This document shows, piece by piece, positions 25,971-32,366 of a stretch of DNA of 32,366 nt (its first letter is position 1; each line of letters opens with the position of its first letter). The position numbers and the translations under genes were made by a program. Below the pieces are notes generated by a model. It searched no databases. It was given only the letters and a program-made list of their open reading frames with translations, and was not told the origin of the DNA. Source of the DNA: Aliivibrio finisterrensis (GTDB lineage: Bacteria; Pseudomonadota; Gammaproteobacteria; Enterobacterales; Vibrionaceae); NCBI RefSeq assembly GCF_008933155.1, contig NZ_WBVP01000027.1:1-32366 (forward strand), written 5' to 3'.

Positions 25971-25997
25971 CAGAAAATGTTTGAGTTGACGATGTAA

Positions 25998-26360
25998 TTA
26001 CTGTTCGTATTCCTCTTCTAAGTCAACTTCTGGCTCTTCAATTACAGGAGCTTGAGCGTGTGTTGCTCGACGAGCTTCGCCTTTATGCTGTAGCTTATCT
26101 AGTTGGCGTTCTAGTTTTTGGTACATCTCTCTAATTGCACCAAATAGATCTTCCTGTTCGGCTGATGCGGCAACTTTGCCACCAGCGATAGTCGCCTGTG
26201 CTTCTACCTTATGTTTACCATTTGCGCGTTTTGTAACGCTAGCGTGACGTCCAATAATGTCTAGGTTTCTTTTGTCTTCTAGTTTTTTAAACTTCCCTTC
26301 AATACGTTCACGGATGCCTGGAGTGATGTCGATGTTGTTACCAGTGATTTCTACTTTCAT
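25998..26360 (-). CDS. raiA: Ribosome-associated inhibitor A (hibernation factor)
   Basis: RaiA (YfiA, protein Y) binds the 30S A/P-site region in stationary phase or cold and blocks translation while protecting 70S ribosomes. The ATG at 26360 gives 120 residues with GAGGAAAA upstream; the frame is open to 26393 but the extra residues do not fit the family. ITPGIRERIE near the N-terminus and KLERQLDKLQHKGEARRA near the end match E. coli RaiA (113 residues) closely, and the acidic C-terminal tail also fits RaiA rather than short HPF. A CRP-like site lies upstream and an efficient terminator downstream. The raiA-pheA order matches E. coli. Confidence 0.95.
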   Translation of the reverse strand: MKVEITGNNIDITPGIRERIEGKFKKLEDKRNLDIIGRHASVTKRANGKHKVEAQATIAGGKVAASAEQEDLFGAIREMYQKLERQLDKLQHKGEARRATHAQAPVIEEPEVDLEEEYEQ

Positions 26361-26399
26361 ATTGATTTTCCTCTCTCTTGCCCCGTTTGGCATGTACTC

Positions 26400-26442
26400 A
26401 GATTACGGATCCAGAGTGAAAAATAAAGTGATCTAGATCACT
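26400..26442 (-). promoter_or_regulatory. CRP-type operator and -10 of raiA
   Basis: AGTGATCTAGATCACT (26427-26442) is a perfect 16-bp palindrome and close to the ideal CRP site TGTGA-N6-TCACA. On the minus strand a -10-like TAATCT lies at 26405-26400. With a start near 26393 the palindrome would be centred at about -41.5, the class II activation position. No good -35 hexamer is seen, consistent with activator dependence. Confidence 0.68.
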
Positions 26443-26670
26443 ATTCTTAATAGTGTTTCCAATTAGATATGTTGATGTGATCTCAAACAAGGCCTGAGAA
26501 ATTATATTGAAAAAAAACTTGATGAATTGACCAAAGTAGGTAGATTGAAAGGGTTGATTGCTGAAAACATTCGTTTTTAGGGATTAAGTTCAACCTTTTG
26601 TTTCTAATGGTTATTTTTTAATCTTATCCGTTTTTTGAACTTGATCATATCCTTTGTTAAATATCAGACA
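26443..26670. other. Non-coding gap between raiA and bamD
   Basis: The gene-free stretch runs from 26361 to 26724. Apart from the raiA control region and the bamD terminator, I see no ORF, RNA gene or strong structure in this 228-bp AT-rich part. The only repeat is an 8-bp inverted pair, AAGTTCAA (26586-26593) and TTGAACTT (26635-26642), which is weak. Confidence 0.5.
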
Positions 26671-26672
26671 TA

Positions 26673-26707
26673 AAAAAACCGAGCCTTCTTTTAAGGTTCG
26701 GTTTTTT
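26673..26707. terminator. Terminator of bamD (symmetrical)
   Basis: A stem of ACCGAGCCTT (26678-26687) with AAGGTTCGGT (26693-26702, one G-U) is extended by A/T tracts on both sides, around a 5-nt loop. On the minus strand it ends bamD; it could act in both directions. Confidence 0.92.
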
Positions 26708-26724
26708 GTTTTCTAATTGATAAG

Positions 26725-27450
26725 TTACTGAGGATTCAAGGCAATAAGCTCTTCTGTACGAGCGATTGCATCTTCTAATTTCAATTCCTTATAAGCCGCT
26801 AACATAATGGTTAATGACTTTCTCGCAGCTTCAGTATCAGGGTAGGTTCGTTGCAATTCTTGGCTACGATTAATGGCTGAAATCCATGCCTCACGGCGAA
26901 GATAAAAATCAGCGGTTGCTAATTCATAATCAGCTAAGCGATTTTTCAAGGCAAACATGCGAGTCTGAGCATCTTCTGCATATAGACTATCAGGGTAGCG
27001 TTCTAATAAGCGTTTAAAATCTTTAAATGCCGCACGCGCAGGTTCTGGATCTCGATCTGAACGATCGACTCTAAATAAGTCATGCATAAAGCTACGATCT
27101 TGAGCCATATGCGTTAAGCCGCGCATGTATAAGACCCAGTCAGCTTTAGGGTGTGTTGGGTTTAGGCGGTTGAAGCGTTCTATGGTTGCTAACCCCAATG
27201 CAAGGTCATCATTTTTATAATATACATAGATAAGGTCAAGTTGCACTTGTTCAGAGTAAGCACCAAAAGGGTAACGAGAGTCGAGTGCTTCAAGGCGTTC
27301 AGTAGCGCTTGTCCAGTTACCAGCTTGCAGAGACTGTTGGGCTTGAGCGTATAATTCTGATGGTGGAATATCAGGGATAACATCATCACTGCTTGAGCAA
27401 CCAACCAGTAAAGAGACGGCTAATAATGAAGAAAGTGTTAAGCGTTTCAT
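26725..27450 (-). CDS. bamD: Outer-membrane protein assembly factor BamD (lipoprotein)
   Basis: BamD is the essential TPR lipoprotein of the BAM complex that inserts beta-barrel proteins into the outer membrane. The ATG at 27450 gives 241 residues (E. coli 245) with a lipoprotein signal ending LLVGC (Cys18); the upstream part of the frame is not a plausible signal. Tetratricopeptide-like units begin with PSELYAQAQQSLQAGNW and run to the end; the DYELATADFYLRREAW segment is conserved. AAGGA lies about 12 bp upstream of the ATG. It is divergent from rluD, as in E. coli. Confidence 0.96.
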   Translation of the reverse strand: MKRLTLSSLLAVSLLVGCSSSDDVIPDIPPSELYAQAQQSLQAGNWTSATERLEALDSRYPFGAYSEQVQLDLIYVYYKNDDLALGLATIERFNRLNPTHPKADWVLYMRGLTHMAQDRSFMHDLFRVDRSDRDPEPARAAFKDFKRLLERYPDSLYAEDAQTRMFALKNRLADYELATADFYLRREAWISAINRSQELQRTYPDTEAARKSLTIMLAAYKELKLEDAIARTEELIALNPQ

Positions 27451-27554
27451 GCTTGAAAATGATCCTTGACTAAAAAAACTGAAGTTATCCATTACGAAAT
27501 GCGTCGTTAACAGATACAATGGTCGATAGTTTATTTCACTTACAGTGTTGATGA

Positions 27555-27581
27555 TACCAAATATGATGTATTTGTTTGGTA
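27555..27581. repeat. Inverted repeat upstream of rluD
   Basis: TACCAAA (27555-27561) and TTTGGTA (27575-27581) form a 7-bp inverted pair separated by 13 bp, ending 31 bp before rluD in the bamD-rluD divergent region. It could be an operator for either gene. Confidence 0.35.
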
Positions 27582-27612
27582 ATTAGTACCACTAATTTAA
27601 AAAAAGTTCGAT

Positions 27613-28587
27613 ATGGCACAACAAATAGAGTTAACAAGTACAGTAAAAGAAAGTCAATTAGGCCAGCGTTTAGACCAAGCTGCAGCAGAGTTGTTTTCTG
27701 ATTTTTCTCGTTCACGCATTAAAGAATGGCTACTAGCGGGTAAAATAACCGTTAATGGTGAAGTGATCACTAAAGCTCGTTTAAAAATGATGGGCGGTGA
27801 AGAGATCACAGTTAAAGCAGAATTAGAAGATGAAGAGCGTTGGTTAGCTCAAGACATTCCGCTTGATATTGTTTATGAAGATGATGATTTATTAGTTATC
27901 AATAAACCTCGTGATTTTGTGGTTCATCCAGGTGCTGGTACACCAGATGGCACAGTATTAAATGCGTTATTATTCCATTATCCAAACATTGCTGAGGTAC
28001 CTCGTGCAGGTATTGTTCACCGTTTAGATAAAGATACGACTGGATTAATGGTTGTTGCGAAAACAGTTCCAGCTCAAACGCGTTTGGTTCGTGCGCTACA
28101 AAAACGTAAGATCACTCGTGAATACGAGGCGGTAGTATTAGGTCGTATGACGGCAGGCGGTATGATTGAAAAACCAATCGGACGTCACCCTCAAAAGCGT
28201 ACGTTAATGGCAGTTCATGAATTAGGTAAAGATGCAGTAACACATTACCGTGTTGCTGAGCATTTCCGAATTCATACTCGTTTACGTTTACGTCTTGAAA
28301 CAGGCCGTACTCACCAAATTCGTGTGCACATGTCTTATCTACAGCATCCACTCGTAGGCGATACTGCTTATGGTGGTCGTGCTCGTATCCCTAAAGGTGC
28401 GTCACAAGAGTTGATTGACATGATCCGAGGATTTGATCGTCAAGCACTTCATGCAGCAATGCTGCGTTTTGATCATCCAGTGACCGGTGAGGTTATGGAG
28501 TTTCATGCGCCAATCCCTGATGACATGATCGCTTTATCTCAAGCATTACGTGATGATGAGCGTTTATTGCATGAGGACGAGTATTAA
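27613..28587 (+). CDS. rluD: 23S rRNA pseudouridine(1911/1915/1917) synthase
   Basis: RluD makes pseudouridines in helix 69 of 23S rRNA, needed for normal subunit joining and termination. The 324-residue protein has an N-terminal S4 RNA-binding domain (about 17-75) and an RluA-type catalytic domain. The catalytic aspartate is D139 in HRLDKDTTG, the same number as in E. coli. RTHQIRVH and GDTAYGG are also present. The pgeF gene begins directly after the stop codon (TAAATG), so translation of the two is probably coupled. Confidence 0.98.
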   Translation: MAQQIELTSTVKESQLGQRLDQAAAELFSDFSRSRIKEWLLAGKITVNGEVITKARLKMMGGEEITVKAELEDEERWLAQDIPLDIVYEDDDLLVINKPRDFVVHPGAGTPDGTVLNALLFHYPNIAEVPRAGIVHRLDKDTTGLMVVAKTVPAQTRLVRALQKRKITREYEAVVLGRMTAGGMIEKPIGRHPQKRTLMAVHELGKDAVTHYRVAEHFRIHTRLRLRLETGRTHQIRVHMSYLQHPLVGDTAYGGRARIPKGASQELIDMIRGFDRQALHAAMLRFDHPVTGEVMEFHAPIPDDMIALSQALRDDERLLHEDEY

Positions 28588-29319
28588 ATGTCGTTATTGT
28601 TACCACAATGGTCTGCTCCTAAAAATATTAACGTAGTTAGTACGACTCGTTTGAATGGTGTATCTAAAGCCCCATTTTCGAGTTTAAATTTAGGTGACCA
28701 TGTTGGTGACAATCACAATGATGTTGTGCTCAATCGTGAAAAACTGATTACGTTGGCGCAGTTACCGACTGCACCAACGTGGTTAAATCAAATCCATTCG
28801 ACAAAAGTCATTACTCTTCCTAATTCAGATTCAGTGAGCCCTCCTTCTGTTGATGCAGCATATACAAATACAGCGAATCAAGTATGTTGTGTCATGACAG
28901 CAGATTGTTTGCCTGTTGTAATTTGCAATAAAGAAGGAACAGAAGTAGCGGCAGCTCATGCCGGATGGCGCGGCCTTCTTGATGGTATTTTAGAAAATAC
29001 AGTAAATCATTTTTCTTCTACTGAACTTGTTGCATGGTGTGGACCAGCCATTGGCCCTACAGCGTTTGAAGTTGGTGATGAAGTTAAACAACAATTTTGC
29101 GATAAAGATCCTCAAGCGATAAATGCGTTTACACCAAGTCATAACCATAATAAATGGTTAGCTAATTTAGAGCTACTTGCTACTCAGCGTCTACAGAGCG
29201 TCGGTGTTCAAGAGGTTTATTACTCAAATCTGTGTACTTATTCAAATACTGAACAATTTTTCTCTTATCGAAAAGAGGGAAAAACTGGTCGTCAAGCAAC
29301 CTTAATTTGGTTTGAATAA
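28588..29319 (+). CDS. pgeF: Peptidoglycan editing factor / YfiH (laccase-domain family)
   Basis: A 243-residue DUF152 (multi-copper polyphenol oxidoreductase-like) protein. Members have been shown to edit misincorporated residues in muropeptides (PgeF in E. coli) and, in other members, to act on purine nucleosides; which applies here is not visible. The conserved metal-site segments MTADCLPVVI and AAHAGWRGL are present, as is the WCGPAIGP motif. It starts at the base after the rluD stop, so it relies on translational coupling. clpB follows after a heat-shock promoter. Order rluD-yfiH-clpB matches E. coli. Confidence 0.93.
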   Translation: MSLLLPQWSAPKNINVVSTTRLNGVSKAPFSSLNLGDHVGDNHNDVVLNREKLITLAQLPTAPTWLNQIHSTKVITLPNSDSVSPPSVDAAYTNTANQVCCVMTADCLPVVICNKEGTEVAAAHAGWRGLLDGILENTVNHFSSTELVAWCGPAIGPTAFEVGDEVKQQFCDKDPQAINAFTPSHNHNKWLANLELLATQRLQSVGVQEVYYSNLCTYSNTEQFFSYRKEGKTGRQATLIWFE

Positions 29320-29343
29320 TCCTTTTTATTTCCTCTTCCATTA

Positions 29344-29373
29344 GTTGATTTCTCCAGCACTAAACCCCATTTA
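29344..29373 (+). promoter_or_regulatory. Sigma32 (RpoH) heat-shock promoter of clpB
   Basis: GTTGATT (29344-29350), 14 bp and CCCCATTTA (29365-29373) match the sigma32 consensus CTTGAAA-N(11-16)-CCCCATnT, with the -10 nearly perfect. It lies about 41 bp before the clpB ATG. Confidence 0.85.
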
Positions 29374-29414
29374 AGAAGTAATAGTTACTTACTTTTCTTC
29401 TCTAGGAGAGGGTT

Positions 29415-32000
29415 ATGCGTTTAGATCGATTTACCAGTAAATTTCAAATCGCCATTTCAGATGCTCAGTCATTAGCATTGGGTCAAGATCATCAATATAT
29501 CGAGCCAACTCATCTAATGGTTGCTCTCTTAAATCAAGATGGCAGCACAATTAGACCACTACTGACATTACTTAATATTGATGTAACCCAACTTCGTTCT
29601 AAGCTATCTGAAATTCTAGACAAAGCCCCAAAAGTCACAGGCATTGGTGGTGACGTACAATTGTCATCAAACATGGGCGTTATTTTTAATCTGTGTGACA
29701 AAATCGCTCAACAACGAAAAGATGCTTATATTTCATCTGAAATATTCATGCTTGCAGCTATCGAAGATAAAGGACCACTAGGTAATTTATTTAAAGAACT
29801 TGGGCTTACTGAAGCGAAGATCTCAAAATCTATTGATGAGATCCGTGGTGGTGAGAAAGTAAATGATCAAAATGCTGAAGAAAAACGCCAAGCATTAGAG
29901 AAATTTACTGTAGATCTTACTGAGCGAGCAGAGCAAGGCAAGCTTGATCCTGTTATTGGGCGTGATGATGAAATACGTAGGACAATTCAGGTTCTTCAAA
30001 GACGAACTAAAAACAACCCAGTCATTATTGGTCAGCCAGGTGTTGGCAAAACAGCCATTGTTGAAGGTTTAGCTCAACGCATTATTAATGGTGAAGTGCC
30101 TGAAGGGCTAAAGCATAAAAGAGTATTGTCTTTAGATATTGGCGCGCTAGTCGCTGGTGCTAAATTTCGCGGTGAATTTGAAGAGCGATTAAAAGCGGTT
30201 TTAAATGAGCTTGCAAAAGAAGAAGGTAATATCATCCTCTTTATTGATGAAGTTCATACCATGGTTGGTGCTGGTAAAGGTGAAGGCTCAATGGATGCTG
30301 GAAATATGCTTAAACCAGCTTTAGCTCGTGGTGATCTGCATTGCGTCGGTGCAACAACTCTTGATGAATATCGTCAATATATAGAGAAGGATCCAGCATT
30401 AGAGCGAAGATTCCAAAAGGTCTTAGTGGATGAGCCTACAGTAGAAGATACCATCGCTATCCTACGTGGATTGAAAGAGCGTTATGAAATTCATCATCAC
30501 GTTGAAATTACCGATCCTGCAATTGTGGCAGCAGCGACATTGTCTCATCGCTATATATCTGACAGACAATTACCGGATAAGGCAATTGATTTGATCGATG
30601 AAGCCGCATCGAGTATTCGAATGGAAATCGATTCTAAGCCTGAATCACTAGATAAACTTGATCGTAAAATTATCCAGCTAAAAATAGAGCAACAAGCCTT
30701 AGTTAAAGAGAGTGATGATGCTAGCTTAAAACGTTTAGACTCATTAAATCTTGAATTAAGAGAGAAAGAGCGAGATTACTCTGAACTAGAAGAAGTTTGG
30801 AAAGCAGAAAAAGCAGCACTTTCTGGAACTCAGCATATAAAAACAGAGTTAGATACAGCAAGAAGCAATATGGACATAGCTCGACGTGCGGGCGATTTGA
30901 ATCGTATGTCTGAATTGCAATATGGGCGTATTCCAGAGTTAGAAAAGCAATTGGATCTTGCCGCTCAAGCTGAAATGCAAGAGATGAGCTTATTAAAGAA
31001 TAAAGTAACAGACAGTGAAATCGCAGAGGTTCTTTCTCGTCAAACTGGCATACCTGTTAATAAAATGCTTGAAGGGGAAAGAGATAAGCTATTAAAGATG
31101 GAAGGTGAGCTACATAAGCGAGTGATAGGGCAAGGAGAAGCGGTTGAAGCGGTATCCAATGCCATTCGACGCAGCCGAGCTGGGCTTTCTGATCCTAACC
31201 GTCCAATAGGGTCATTTTTATTTTTAGGCCCAACGGGTGTAGGTAAAACTGAACTTTGTAAATCATTAGCTAACTTCATGTTTGATAGTGAGGATGCCAT
31301 GGTCCGCATTGATATGTCTGAATTTATGGAAAAACATTCAGTCGCTCGATTAGTTGGCGCTCCTCCAGGATATGTTGGATATGAAGAAGGTGGGTATTTA
31401 ACTGAAGCGGTTAGACGTAAACCTTACTCGGTCTTATTACTTGATGAAGTAGAGAAAGCACATCCAGATGTATTCAATATACTTTTGCAAGTCTTGGATG
31501 ATGGTCGACTCACTGATGGTCAAGGTCGAACGGTAGATTTTAAAAATACCGTGATCATTATGACCTCTAATTTAGGTTCAGATAAAATCCAGCAACATTT
31601 TGGAGAGCTAGATTATGAGGGAATTAAAGCGTTGGTAATGGAAGTTGTTGGCCAGCACTTTAGACCTGAGTTTTTAAATCGAGTTGATGAAACCGTTGTT
31701 TTCCATCCGTTAGGCCAAGAACATATTAAGAATATTGCCTCTATACAACTACAACGTTTGGAAAAACGATTAAATGAAAAAGATTACCAATTAGAGATTT
31801 CAAGCGATGCATTGAATTTAATTGCAGAAGCTGGATTTGATCCTGTTTATGGAGCAAGGCCATTAAAAAGAGCAATTCAAACTTATATAGAGAACCCTCT
31901 AGCTCAGGATATACTGAGTGGAAAACTAAGAACAGGCGAAGTGATTAAACTTAAAGTAAAGAATGAACAATTGATTACGACTCAAAATGACGACTTTTGA
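29415..32000 (+). CDS. clpB: ATP-dependent disaggregase ClpB
   Basis: ClpB is the hexameric AAA+ chaperone that, with DnaK, pulls proteins out of aggregates after heat stress. Its 861 residues (E. coli 857) comprise an N-domain (1-145), the first ATPase (Walker A GQPGVGKT at 206-213, Walker B LFIDEVHT), a coiled-coil middle domain (about 410-525), the second ATPase ([19 protein letters not shown]) and a small C-terminal domain. AGGAGAGG precedes the ATG. The codon for V149, the internal GTG start of the short E. coli form, is GTA here. A sigma32 promoter lies upstream; no clear terminator follows before the rRNA promoter. Confidence 0.98.
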   Translation: MRLDRFTSKFQIAISDAQSLALGQDHQYIEPTHLMVALLNQDGSTIRPLLTLLNIDVTQLRSKLSEILDKAPKVTGIGGDVQLSSNMGVIFNLCDKIAQQRKDAYISSEIFMLAAIEDKGPLGNLFKELGLTEAKISKSIDEIRGGEKVNDQNAEEKRQALEKFTVDLTERAEQGKLDPVIGRDDEIRRTIQVLQRRTKNNPVIIGQPGVGKTAIVEGLAQRIINGEVPEGLKHKRVLSLDIGALVAGAKFRGEFEERLKAVLNELAKEEGNIILFIDEVHTMVGAGKGEGSMDAGNMLKPALARGDLHCVGATTLDEYRQYIEKDPALERRFQKVLVDEPTVEDTIAILRGLKERYEIHHHVEITDPAIVAAATLSHRYISDRQLPDKAIDLIDEAASSIRMEIDSKPESLDKLDRKIIQLKIEQQALVKESDDASLKRLDSLNLELREKERDYSELEEVWKAEKAALSGTQHIKTELDTARSNMDIARRAGDLNRMSELQYGRIPELEKQLDLAAQAEMQEMSLLKNKVTDSEIAEVLSRQTGIPVNKMLEGERDKLLKMEGELHKRVIGQGEAVEAVSNAIRRSRAGLSDPNRPIGSFLFLGPTGVGKTELCKSLANFMFDSEDAMVRIDMSEFMEKHSVARLVGAPPGYVGYEEGGYLTEAVRRKPYSVLLLDEVEKAHPDVFNILLQVLDDGRLTDGQGRTVDFKNTVIIMTSNLGSDKIQQHFGELDYEGIKALVMEVVGQHFRPEFLNRVDETVVFHPLGQEHIKNIASIQLQRLEKRLNEKDYQLEISSDALNLIAEAGFDPVYGARPLKRAIQTYIENPLAQDILSGKLRTGEVIKLKVKNEQLITTQNDDF

Positions 32001-32070
32001 TGCGTAAATAAGCAGTCTGAATTAAAAGTGACCACTTGAACGTGTTTTTAATGTTTTTCATCGAAAACAG

Positions 32071-32107
32071 TTGCATGAAATGAAAGACTCTCTATAATGC
32101 CGCCTCA
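32071..32107 (+). promoter_or_regulatory. rRNA operon promoter P1
   Basis: TTGCAT (32071-32076), 16 bp and a perfect TATAAT (32093-32098), then a GC-rich discriminator GCCGCCTC and ACTGACACGG, the same start-site sequence as E. coli rrn P1. The predicted +1 is A32107. A/T-rich DNA at 32041-32068 could be an UP element and Fis region. Confidence 0.93.
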
Positions 32108-32154
32108 CTGACACGGAGTTGTTGAGTTAAATCAACAATAAGTAGTTAGTGAGG
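32103..32154 (+). other. Nested hairpin at the start of the P1 rRNA transcript
   Basis: CCTCACTGAC (32103-32112) can pair with GTTAGTGAGG (32145-32154), with one G-U, enclosing a second stem TTGTTGA/TCAACAA (32119-32125/32132-32138). The first four bases precede the predicted +1, so the outer helix in RNA would be 6 bp. Confidence 0.55.
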
Positions 32155-32184
32155 TTAGCTTAGTTATTTAGTTTAATTTTGTGC

Positions 32185-32212
32185 TTGACACATTATTTTA
32201 AATCACTATTAT
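32185..32212 (+). promoter_or_regulatory. rRNA operon promoter P2
   Basis: A perfect TTGACA (32185-32190), 16 bp and TATTAT (32207-32212), about 114 bp downstream of P1, matching the two-promoter plan of E. coli rrn operons, whose P2 -10 is also TATTAT. Confidence 0.9.
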
Positions 32213-32222
32213 AACCGTCCGC

Positions 32223-32366
32223 TTCAAGAGAAAGTCGAAAGGCTTGAAATTTGAAGTTTGCTCTTTAAAAATTTGAAACCTATTAATCTGTGTGGGCACT
32301 TGTGAGTTGATAATCACTAGTTTGTTTTCACTTTTCGAAGTGATGATAAACAAAATAATCAATGAG
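32223..32366 (+). other. rRNA leader with antitermination signals (16S begins beyond the window)
   Basis: A boxB-like stem TTCAAG/CTTGAA (32223-32228/32243-32248) precedes boxA, TGCTCTTTAAAA (32259-32270), and boxC, CTGTGTGGGCACT (32288-32300), as in E. coli rrn leaders bound by Nus factors. A TCACTT-TTCG-AAGTGA hairpin (32328-32343) follows. The mature 16S sequence is not reached. clpB next to an rRNA operon is also the E. coli arrangement. Confidence 0.9.

Noticed and set aside
26586-26642. AAGTTCAA/TTGAACTT inverted pair considered as an sRNA or operator
   Set aside because: Only 8 bp per arm with a 41-bp gap in AT-rich DNA, without promoter or terminator; likely chance.
27451-27519. Longer N-terminus for bamD (start at 27519)
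   Set aside because: It would put 23 residues before a canonical lipoprotein signal peptide; the length from 27450 matches the family.
1-32366. Search for CRISPR arrays, phage, transposase, toxin-antitoxin or defence genes
   Set aside because: No direct repeat arrays and no such protein motifs are seen; nearly every coding region is a recognisable conserved chromosomal gene.

Overview
The window is a stretch of chromosomal housekeeping DNA from a gammaproteobacterium, most likely the Vibrionaceae genus Aliivibrio. The evidence is low GC, an oadGAB sodium-pump operon, luxS beside gshA, and protein and gene-order similarity to both Vibrio and E. coli. I cannot fix the species from sequence alone.

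Layout. Bases 1-100 hold the 3' part of a tRNA-Arg(ACG) and its terminator. An AT-rich gap follows with a sigma70-like promoter and a 162-bp imperfect inverted-repeat (MITE-like) element that would lie in the oadG 5' UTR. Next come oadG-oadA-oadB (Na+-pumping oxaloacetate decarboxylase), then yqaA with an M16 peptidase lipoprotein, then gshA, an SLT-like lipoprotein and luxS. On the minus strand are a CorB/YfjD-type CBS membrane protein and corE/ypjD. Divergent from them is ffh, followed by the rpsP-rimM-trmD-rplS operon with a structured leader. aroF-tyrA follows behind three TyrR-box-like sites. On the minus strand come an M23 endopeptidase paired with a PilZ protein, and ettA. Then slt and trpR run on the plus strand. 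yjjX, pheA, raiA and bamD are on the minus strand. rluD, pgeF (yfiH) and clpB are on the plus strand. The window ends in the promoter and leader of an rRNA operon (P1, P2, boxA, boxC), just before 16S.

Gene order largely matches two parts of the E. coli map: argQ-yqaA-gshA-luxS with corB/corE-ffh-rpsP-rimM-trmD-rplS-aroF-tyrA-pheA-raiA-bamD-rluD-pgeF-clpB-rrsG, and, placed between tyrA and pheA, ettA-slt-trpR-yjjX. The genes cover aromatic amino acid synthesis and control (aroF, tyrA, pheA, trpR), ribosome assembly and hibernation (rpsP, rimM, trmD, rplS, ettA, raiA, rluD), envelope building and turnover (bamD, slt, M23, SLT lipoprotein, pgeF), protein quality control (ffh, clpB) and redox/quorum metabolism (gshA, luxS).

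I found no phage, CRISPR, toxin-antitoxin or defence system and no large unknown system. The more interesting signals are regulatory: the repeat in the oad leader, the rpsP leader with competing helices, a CRP site at a class II position before raiA, the missing pheA attenuator, the terminator directly before trpR, the convergent trpR/yjjX overlap and the hairpin at the rRNA P1 transcript start.
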